Positions 55,434-61,962 of a stretch of 64,000 nucleotides of DNA are shown here, piece by piece. Below the pieces are notes generated by a model that was given only the letters and a program-made list of their open reading frames with translations, ran no database searches and had not been told where the DNA came from. The stretch is from Aurantibacter aestuarii. Lineage in GTDB: Bacteria > Bacteroidota > Bacteroidia > Flavobacteriales > Flavobacteriaceae. Both the position numbers and the translations under genes were made by a program. Numbering within the stretch: position 1 is the stretch's first letter; each line of letters starts with the position of its first letter. The stretch spans positions 520,419-584,418 of the forward strand of contig NZ_PXOQ01000007.1 of the NCBI RefSeq assembly GCF_003008425.1, given 5' to 3'.

Positions 55434-56653
55434 TATTCCATTGAATTTAATATCTCTCCTTTAGTTTTATTAGAATAGATATTTAAGTCATTTTCCAAAT
55501 CGTCTAAAATATAATTAAAATCTGGATTATTAGACATTAATCTTAAATCATCTAAAATAGCTATAATATCTGTTTTTAATTGTTGAGTTAATATTATAGT
55601 ATTATTATCGGTGTTGTCCTCTAATAGTCTATTAACGCTTGTATTTAAACTTGGTAAAGTGCTAATCATTTTTAAAAAAGTAGAAGTATTATAATCGCTA
55701 ACCATTTTAAAGTCTGAAATAGCATAATAATAATTAGTGTGTTTTGTTCCTATATTATAATTTAATAAAAAATTGTCTCTTAAATTTCTATGTAAATCTA
55801 AATCAAAAAGCTCATTTGCTAAATCGTTAGCAATTATATTTTGATCAACAACAGCAACCCTATTTTGATCATCTTCACAAGTACCATCATCAGAACCACC
55901 ATTAGAACCACCATCTCCACCACTAGCTCCAATATCACAATAATAACCACCATCACAAACTCCATCACCTTGTTCTGAACAACTATTGTCACATTCTCCA
56001 GCACCACTTGCAGGATATCTAGATGTAGAGTTTCTTAAATTATCTTTATTACTTGGGAATTGATATATAACTCTAAACATATTAAAAGCATTTCTTTGGT
56101 TGCCATATCTAGCTTCTCTGCCTTCATCGTTTAAATTAGATATACTCTTAACTCCTATGTGTTTATTGTTTTTAAATTCTTTATTAAAATATTTCCAATA
56201 CAAGAAATTAACATTTTCTAAATTCCTAACATCTTCCCTTAAAGCTCTTTTTAAAATAAATGTTTCGTTTTCTTTTTTATAAAAACCATGTGTCATTTCG
56301 TTATTATCGTCAATTGTATAAATTGAATAACCAATAACATTTTTAAGATCAAGTTTTTCTTCTAAATTATTTTTATAATATAATTTAATATCAACAACTT
56401 TATTTTTTAATCCTATTATAGGAAGCTCTTTTGTTAAGAAATCTTGAGAATAAGTAAATTCCCTTTGACTAAAACTAGTAAAATAATACTTAACATTGGT
56501 GTTATTATATTCTTTTAAGTTTATATCTAAAGCTAATGTTTCATTCTTTACATTTTCAATATCTTTTGAAGTTAACTGATTGATGTCAGTTTTCTCATTT
56601 TTAGAACAGCTTGAAATAAATAAAATCAAAGCTAATTTAAATAGTTTTTTCAT
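55433..56653 (-). CDS. Hypothetical 406-aa lipoprotein with Cys/Gly-rich centre
   Basis: Lipobox LFISSC (Cys16). Three parts: an N-terminal Asn/Lys-rich region to about residue 215, a Cys/Gly/Asp-rich linker (about 218-262; C221, C225, C233, C239, C259), and a helical C-terminal region. The linker might form disulfides outside the cytoplasm. Very AT-rich DNA with a run of A near 56690 upstream. Not recognised. Lies opposite to the heme genes between hemF and hemB, apparently inserted there. Confidence 0.7.
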   Translation of the reverse strand: MKKLFKLALILFISSCSKNEKTDINQLTSKDIENVKNETLALDINLKEYNNTNVKYYFTSFSQREFTYSQDFLTKELPIIGLKNKVVDIKLYYKNNLEEKLDLKNVIGYSIYTIDDNNEMTHGFYKKENETFILKRALREDVRNLENVNFLYWKYFNKEFKNNKHIGVKSISNLNDEGREARYGNQRNAFNMFRVIYQFPSNKDNLRNSTSRYPASGAGECDNSCSEQGDGVCDGGYYCDIGASGGDGGSNGGSDDGTCEDDQNRVAVVDQNIIANDLANELFDLDLHRNLRDNFLLNYNIGTKHTNYYYAISDFKMVSDYNTSTFLKMISTLPSLNTSVNRLLEDNTDNNTIILTQQLKTDIIAILDDLRLMSNNPDFNYILDDLENDLNIYSNKTKGEILNSME

Positions 56654-56724
56654 GTTAGTTAGTTTTATAGTAAAAAAAATTTAAGTAAACTAAAAAAAAA
56701 AAAAATGACGTATGCAAGTTTATT

Positions 56725-56732
56725 TATCTTTG
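56725..56732 (+). promoter_or_regulatory. Candidate -7 promoter box for hemB
   Basis: TATCTTTG matches TAnnTTTG, 73 nt before the hemB start; gives hemB its own promoter past the two opposed genes. Confidence 0.5.
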
Positions 56733-56804
56733 CAAAAATACTTTTAATCAAATTTTGTAAAAAAAATTGATAACACTGAAGACTGCAAACTGAAGACTAA
56801 TAAG

Positions 56805-57794
56805 ATGTATCCACTAAGACGAAATAGAAGATTAAGAACCAGCGAAGCTATAAGAAGCCTAGTAAGAGAAACCATCATTTCTCCAAACGACTTTTTAGTG
56901 CCGCTATTTGTGGTAGAAGGTAAAGGAGTAAAAGAAGAAATTGCGTCTATGCCAAATTACTACCGCTACAGTTTAGATCTGTTAGAAAAGGAAGTAAAAG
57001 AGCTTTGGAGCATGGGTTTAAAAAGTGTATTGCTTTTTGTAAAAGTACCGGATGCTTTAAAAGACAATGCAGGAAAAGAAGCATTAAACCCAGAAGGATT
57101 AATGCAACGCGCCATAAAAACTGTAAAAAATGCATGTCCAGATATGTTGGTTATGACCGATGTAGCATTAGACCCATATTCGCAATACGGACACGACGGA
57201 ATTATAGAAAATGGAGTAGTTTCTAACGATAAAACCAATCAGTTTTTAGCAGAAATGAGCCTATCTCACGTCAAAGCTGGCGCCAATTTTGTAGCACCAA
57301 GCGACATGATGGACGGACGCATTTTAAGTATTCGTGAAGCTTTAGAGACAGAAGGATTTACAGACACAGGAATTATGAGCTATTCCGCTAAATATGCATC
57401 GTCATTTTACGGCCCATTTCGTGATGCTTTGGACTCTGCACCTGTTGATATGATGGATATTCCAAAAGATAAAAAAACCTATCAAATGGATTATGCGAAT
57501 CGGTTTGAAGCCATTAAGGAAACCGAAATGGATATAGATGAAGGTGCGGATATTGTAATGGTAAAACCAGGGTTATGTTATCTGGACATTGTACGCGAGA
57601 TAAAAAATGCGGTAGACGTTCCTGTTGCAGTGTATCAAGTATCTGGCGAATATGCTATGCTAAAAGCAGCTGCCGAAAAAGGTTGGTTAAATCACGATGC
57701 TGTTATGATGGAGCAGGTCACTGCCATAAAAAGAGCAGGAGCAGATGTTATTGCAAGCTATTTTGCTAAAGATGTGGTGAAACTATTAAGCTAA
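56805..57794 (+). CDS. hemB: Delta-aminolevulinic acid dehydratase (porphobilinogen synthase)
   Basis: Condenses two 5-aminolevulinate molecules to porphobilinogen. 329 aa. Schiff-base Lys regions YSAKYASSFYGPFRDA and GADIVMVKPGLCYLDI are intact. The metal site reads DVALDPYSQYGHDGII: the three Zn-binding Cys of the E. coli/human type are replaced by Ala, Asp and Asp, so this is the Mg-using type as in Pseudomonas. The CNNM/CBS gene follows after 79 nt. Confidence 0.97.
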   Translation: MYPLRRNRRLRTSEAIRSLVRETIISPNDFLVPLFVVEGKGVKEEIASMPNYYRYSLDLLEKEVKELWSMGLKSVLLFVKVPDALKDNAGKEALNPEGLMQRAIKTVKNACPDMLVMTDVALDPYSQYGHDGIIENGVVSNDKTNQFLAEMSLSHVKAGANFVAPSDMMDGRILSIREALETEGFTDTGIMSYSAKYASSFYGPFRDALDSAPVDMMDIPKDKKTYQMDYANRFEAIKETEMDIDEGADIVMVKPGLCYLDIVREIKNAVDVPVAVYQVSGEYAMLKAAAEKGWLNHDAVMMEQVTAIKRAGADVIASYFAKDVVKLLS

Positions 57795-57873
57795 AATTAA
57801 AAGGCTTTTAAATTAACTTTAACACCAAACCCATTTCATTTTTATACATTAGTAAAAAAAACTAAACCATCAA

Positions 57874-58959
57874 ATGACAGCACTTTTACTTTGGGCAACC
57901 TTATCCATCTTCTTTTCATTTTTATGCTCTATACTGGAAGCCGTACTTTTAAGTGTAACACCAACATTTATAAACGTAAAAAAACAAGAAGGTAAAAGCT
58001 ATGCACTAAACCTAGAAGCTTTAAAACAAGATGTCGACAAACCACTTATTGCCATACTTACTTTAAACACCATTGCCCATACTGTTGGAGCCATGATGGT
58101 TGGTATACAGGCAGAAGAGTTGCCTTATAAATTTGAGCTTTTTGGTATTAATACCGTAGGTATAGTTTCGGCAGTAATGACCTTCTTAATTTTAATTGCA
58201 TCAGAAATTATCCCAAAAACTATTGGGGCGAAATACTGGAAAAGTCTAGCTAATTTTACCTCGGGAGCCTTAAATATTTTAATATTTCCTTTAAAATGGA
58301 CCGGAATTTTATGGTTACTTCAATTAACCACAAAACTTATTGGTGGTAAAGGACACGGAAGCATTTTAAGTCGTGAAGGATTTTTGGTAATGACGGATAT
58401 GGCTAAAGATGAAGGTGTTTTTCAGGAAAATGAAAGTAAGATTATTAGAAACCTGTTAACGTTTAAAGAGGTCTTTGCTAAAGATATCATGACGCCCAGA
58501 ATTGTTTTAAAATCTGAAGACGAGCAAACCACAGTCGAAGACTTTTTTAATAGAAACATGAATGTACGTTTTTCAAGAATTCCTGTGTACAGCAAAAAAG
58601 CCGATAATATTAGTGGTTTAGTTCTTAAAGATGAGGTTTTTAAGGAAATGGCATTAGGAAATGGCACCAAATTACTTTCAGAATTAAAAAGACAAATTAT
58701 TATTGTAGACCGAAACATTCCAATTCCGGTGTTGTTTGATAAATTGGTAGAAAGTCGAAACCATATGGCATTAGTGGTAGACGAGTATGGTAGCGTGAGT
58801 GGTATTGTAACTATGGAAGACGTTATAGAAACCCTACTTGGTTTGGAAATTATGGATGAGAGCGATAGTATTGATGACTTACAACGTCTAGCACGAAAAA
58901 GCTGGGAAAATAGAGCCAGAAAATTAGGACTTCACAACCCAGAAAATCCATCGTCTTAG
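57874..58959 (+). CDS. CNNM-domain/CBS-pair membrane protein (hemolysin C-like)
   Basis: 361 aa. N-terminal CNNM transmembrane domain (about residues 1-180, EAVLLSVTPTFI, TLNTIAHTVGAMMVG, SEIIPKTIGAKYWKSLANF) followed by a CBS pair (FAKDIMTPRIVLKSED, MALVVDEYGSVSGIVTMEDVIETLLGLEI). The extra CorC_HlyC domain of longer homologs is missing. Likely a Mg/Co transport or efflux protein by family. Its stop shares a base with the methyltransferase start. Confidence 0.92.
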   Translation: MTALLLWATLSIFFSFLCSILEAVLLSVTPTFINVKKQEGKSYALNLEALKQDVDKPLIAILTLNTIAHTVGAMMVGIQAEELPYKFELFGINTVGIVSAVMTFLILIASEIIPKTIGAKYWKSLANFTSGALNILIFPLKWTGILWLLQLTTKLIGGKGHGSILSREGFLVMTDMAKDEGVFQENESKIIRNLLTFKEVFAKDIMTPRIVLKSEDEQTTVEDFFNRNMNVRFSRIPVYSKKADNISGLVLKDEVFKEMALGNGTKLLSELKRQIIIVDRNIPIPVLFDKLVESRNHMALVVDEYGSVSGIVTMEDVIETLLGLEIMDESDSIDDLQRLARKSWENRARKLGLHNPENPSS

Positions 58960-59432
58960 TGGAAGAATGCATCATCAACACGCCTTTAGGCTTCACTAAA
59001 ATTACTGGTGATGACGACGGAATCTCTAACGTAACCGTATTAAATTCCGAAGAAAACATAACCGAGATTATTCCTGAAGTTCTCGAAGATGCAGTATATC
59101 AGCTCAACGAGTATTTTAATGGCGAGCGCGAGCAATTTAACTTAAAATTAAACCCAGAAGGCACCGACTTTCAACAAACAGTTTGGAAAGCTTTACAACA
59201 AATTCCTTACGGGAAAACCTGCTCATATTTAGAACTTTCTAAAACTTTAGGTGATGTTAAAGCCATTAGAGCGGTAGCAAATGCAAATGGAAAAAACCCA
59301 TTATGGATTATTATTCCATGTCATCGCGTTATTGGTTCCGATGGTAGTTTAACAGGTTATGCAGGAGGCATTCATCGTAAAAAATGGCTTTTAGATCACG
59401 AAAACCCTTACAAACAACTCTCTTTTTTTTAA
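58959..59432 (+). CDS. Methylated-DNA-protein-cysteine methyltransferase (Ogt type)
   Basis: 157 aa. Repairs O6-alkylguanine by transferring the alkyl group to its own Cys. Acceptor site IIPCHRVIGSDGSLTGYAGG (Cys near residue 122), helix-turn-helix region IPYGKTCSYLEL and the RAVANANGKNP segment are all present. The GTG start at 58959 overlaps the last base of the previous stop codon, so translation is coupled. No Ada N-terminal domain. Confidence 0.95.
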   Translation: MEECIINTPLGFTKITGDDDGISNVTVLNSEENITEIIPEVLEDAVYQLNEYFNGEREQFNLKLNPEGTDFQQTVWKALQQIPYGKTCSYLELSKTLGDVKAIRAVANANGKNPLWIIIPCHRVIGSDGSLTGYAGGIHRKKWLLDHENPYKQLSFF

Positions 59433-59438
59433 ATTTTA

Positions 59439-59535
59439 ACGTTACCACAAGGGTCGCGTTTTCCATTCTATCTTTTTCTCGTGCTGAATTTATTTCAGCA
59501 TCTCAAAAAAGGATGCCTTTTCAACCGCTAACGCA
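59439..59535. repeat. Dispersed palindromic intergenic element, copy 4
   Basis: CGTTACCACAAGGGTCGCG, CTATCTTTTTCTC, an inner TGCTGAA / TTCAGCA stem, CAAAAAAGGATGCC, AACCGCTAACGC. Same block order as the copies near 1.9, 36.2 and 36.6 kb, with a diverged loop. Confidence 0.7.
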
Positions 59536-59570
59536 AGACACACCTGTAAGTTTTTATTATAAAAATTTAT

Positions 59571-59599
59571 GTCTGGTCGAGCGTAGTCGAAATCTAATT
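59571..59599. repeat. Short intergenic repeat, GAGCGTAGTCGA type
   Basis: GTCTGGTCGAGCGTAGTCGA followed by AATCTAATT; related to the 36.3, 36.4, 51.8 and 52.1 kb copies. Confidence 0.6.
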
Positions 59600-59643
59600 T
59601 TTCAGTTTTAATTCATATCTTTAAATATTACTAATTCACTTCT

Positions 59644-60798
59644 ATGAAATTTTTAAAAAATCTATTTAAAGGCATATTAATCATCTTCGTTTTACTAATT
59701 GCCACACTTTATATTACAGATACAGATTATCTTATTAAAGCAGTGAGGACTATTTATCTAAATGGCTATACTACTGCTTATTTAGAGGACTATAAAAAGT
59801 TTGATAATCAACAAGTAAATAACGGACAAGCACAACCGTGGTCTAATCATAAAAATTATAATACCGTAAAACCCACAGAACGTCTAGCAAAAGCTAATAA
59901 AGATTGGGGTACTATAGCCTATGTAATTATTAAAAATGATAGCATTTGGTTTGAGGAGTATTACGACGGGTTTGGACCAAATTCTAAAAGTAATTCCTTT
60001 AGTATGGCAAAAAGTTATGTATCAGGATTATTGGGAATGGCCATTCAACAAGGACATATAAAAAGCTTAGAGCAACCTGTTTGTGACTTTTTACCAGCAT
60101 TTTGTGACGATAAAGCTAAAAAAATGACGGTTGGCGATTTATCTACCATGAGCTCAGGAACCAATTGGGACGAGAAATATTATTCGCCATTATCCATTAC
60201 CACACGTGCTTATTTTGACGACGATTTAGCCAAAGTTATGAATGGTTTAAAAGTAGTCGATGAGCCTGGACAAGCTTTTAAATATGCAAGTGGAGATACG
60301 CAAATGTTAGCTATGGTCATAGAAAAAGCAACCGGTAAAAAACTATACAAGTATTTAGAAGAAAGTTTCTGGAAACCTCTAGGTAGCGAAAACGCAACAC
60401 TTTGGCAAGTAGATAGCGAATCTCACGACTTGGTAAAAGCGTATTGCTGCATTGCCAGTAACGCCAAAGATTTTGCACGTTTTGGAAAACTTTACAAAGA
60501 CCACGGAAAATGGAATGGGAAACAACTATTAGATTCTGCATTTGTAGCAAAATCTTTAGTGCCAAAATTTCCAGAAAGCCCGCAATATGGTTATGGCTGG
60601 TGGCTACAGAAAAAAGGAGATAAAAACTTTTTTATGATGCGTGGACACTTAGGTCAATACGTTATTGTTGAACCTACAGATAATATTATAATTGTTCGTT
60701 TGGGACACCAGAAATCGCCAGACCAAGGTGTTGGTGTATTTACAGATGATATTGATTTATATATAGATGAAGCTTATAACATGTTAGAAAAAGAATAA
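59644..60798 (+). CDS. Serine hydrolase, class C beta-lactamase family
   Basis: 384 aa. One N-terminal membrane helix (ILIIFVLLIATLYIT) anchors the protein with its domain outside. Catalytic motifs of the class C/esterase fold: SxxK in SFSMAKSYVSG (about residues 118-128), Tyr in FKYASGDTQ (YxS), and a C-terminal MRGHLGQ region in place of the KTG triad. Probably a peptidase or esterase on cell-wall or other substrates; not necessarily a beta-lactamase. Followed directly by the PH-domain gene. Confidence 0.9.
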   Translation: MKFLKNLFKGILIIFVLLIATLYITDTDYLIKAVRTIYLNGYTTAYLEDYKKFDNQQVNNGQAQPWSNHKNYNTVKPTERLAKANKDWGTIAYVIIKNDSIWFEEYYDGFGPNSKSNSFSMAKSYVSGLLGMAIQQGHIKSLEQPVCDFLPAFCDDKAKKMTVGDLSTMSSGTNWDEKYYSPLSITTRAYFDDDLAKVMNGLKVVDEPGQAFKYASGDTQMLAMVIEKATGKKLYKYLEESFWKPLGSENATLWQVDSESHDLVKAYCCIASNAKDFARFGKLYKDHGKWNGKQLLDSAFVAKSLVPKFPESPQYGYGWWLQKKGDKNFFMMRGHLGQYVIVEPTDNIIIVRLGHQKSPDQGVGVFTDDIDLYIDEAYNMLEKE

Positions 60799-61176
60799 AT
60801 GGGACTATTCAACAAATTATTAGGAAACGCAAGTGAGGTTTCGGTAGAAAAACTAAACGACAAATACGGTCGTCTTTTAACCGATAGTGAAGACATTGAG
60901 TTAGGTTTTAAATTGATGCGAGACGTCTTTATGTTTACAAACAAGCGTCTTATTTTAATCGATGTGCAAGGTTTAACAGGTAGTAAAATAGAGTATAAAT
61001 CTATGCCTTATAAAAGTATTTCTAGGTTTTCCTTAGAAACTGCAGGCACTTTTGATTTGGATGCGGAACTTAAAATCTGGATTTCTAGTGAAAATATTCC
61101 TTCAGTAAGTAAAAAATTTAATAAAAGTATAGATGTGTACGAAGTACATAAATATCTGTCCAGTAAAGTCATTTAA
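60799..61176 (+). CDS. Bacterial PH-domain protein
   Basis: 125 aa. Single bacterial pleckstrin-homology-like domain (bPH, YvbH type): SEDIELGFKLMRDVFMFTNKRLILIDVQG and YKSMPYKSISRFSLE are the core strands, followed by an amphipathic C-terminal helix. Ligand unknown. Start lies at the stop of the serine hydrolase gene (0 nt gap) and the exonuclease-like gene follows by 2 nt, so all three are one operon. Confidence 0.9.
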   Translation: MGLFNKLLGNASEVSVEKLNDKYGRLLTDSEDIELGFKLMRDVFMFTNKRLILIDVQGLTGSKIEYKSMPYKSISRFSLETAGTFDLDAELKIWISSENIPSVSKKFNKSIDVYEVHKYLSSKVI

Positions 61177-61178
61177 AA

Positions 61179-61892
61179 ATGATTTCAAAACTTAATCTCG
61201 AACATATTTTATTTCTGGATATTGAAACAGTTCCGGAAACCGAACATTTTAATGAGCTTTCTGATACAAAAAAAGAGCTTTGGGAATTAAAAACACGTTA
61301 CCAGCGTAAAGAAGAGTTTAATGCTGAAGAATTTTACGATCGTGCTGGAATTTGGGCAGAGTTTGGAAAAATTGTTTGTATTTCGGTAGGTTTTTTTAAA
61401 AATCAAGGCGATGTGCGACAATTTAGAACGACGTCTTTTTATGGTGATGAGATAACTATTTTAAAAGACTTTAAAAATCTTTTAGAAACCCATTATTACG
61501 ACAATCGTTATTTGCTTTGTGCACATAATGGTAAGGAATTTGATTTTCCCTATATCGCCAGACGTATGATAATTCATAACATATCTTTGCCTTCTAAACT
61601 CAATTTGTTTGGAAAGAAACCTTGGGAAGTCCCACACTTAGACACTTTAGAATTATGGAAGTTTGGAGATTATAAAACCTACACTTCTTTAAAGCTCTTA
61701 ACCAATGTTTTAGGCATTCCTTCGCCTAAAGACGATATAGATGGTAGTGAAGTAAGAGATGTGTTTTACAATGAAAAAGATATCGATAGAATTATTACCT
61801 ATTGCGAGAAAGATACTATTGCAGTAGCTCAAATTTTTCTACGTTTACGTGGGGATGCTATTTTAGAAGAGGACGAAATCATACACGTATAA
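61179..61892 (+). CDS. PolB-like 3'-5' exonuclease domain protein
   Basis: 237 aa. RNase H-fold exonuclease of the DEDD type: FLDIETVPET (DxE), LCAHNGKEFDFPYIARRM (D), and ITYCEKDTIAVAQIF (DxxxxD) match the DNA polymerase B exonuclease-like family (stand-alone domain). Probably acts on DNA or RNA 3' ends. The catalytic acids look intact. Last gene of the operon; a terminator follows. Confidence 0.9.
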   Translation: MISKLNLEHILFLDIETVPETEHFNELSDTKKELWELKTRYQRKEEFNAEEFYDRAGIWAEFGKIVCISVGFFKNQGDVRQFRTTSFYGDEITILKDFKNLLETHYYDNRYLLCAHNGKEFDFPYIARRMIIHNISLPSKLNLFGKKPWEVPHLDTLELWKFGDYKTYTSLKLLTNVLGIPSPKDDIDGSEVRDVFYNEKDIDRIITYCEKDTIAVAQIFLRLRGDAILEEDEIIHV

Positions 61893-61910
61893 TATAATAA
61901 CTTTTAGATA

Positions 61911-61941
61911 AAAAAAGACCGCTTAAATAGCGGTCTTTTAG
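61911..61941. terminator. Bidirectional terminator
   Basis: Stem AAAAGACCGCT / AGCGGTCTTTT, loop TAAAT, between convergent genes. Confidence 0.85.
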
Positions 61942-61962
61942 TTTTCAATTATTTACTAATGA

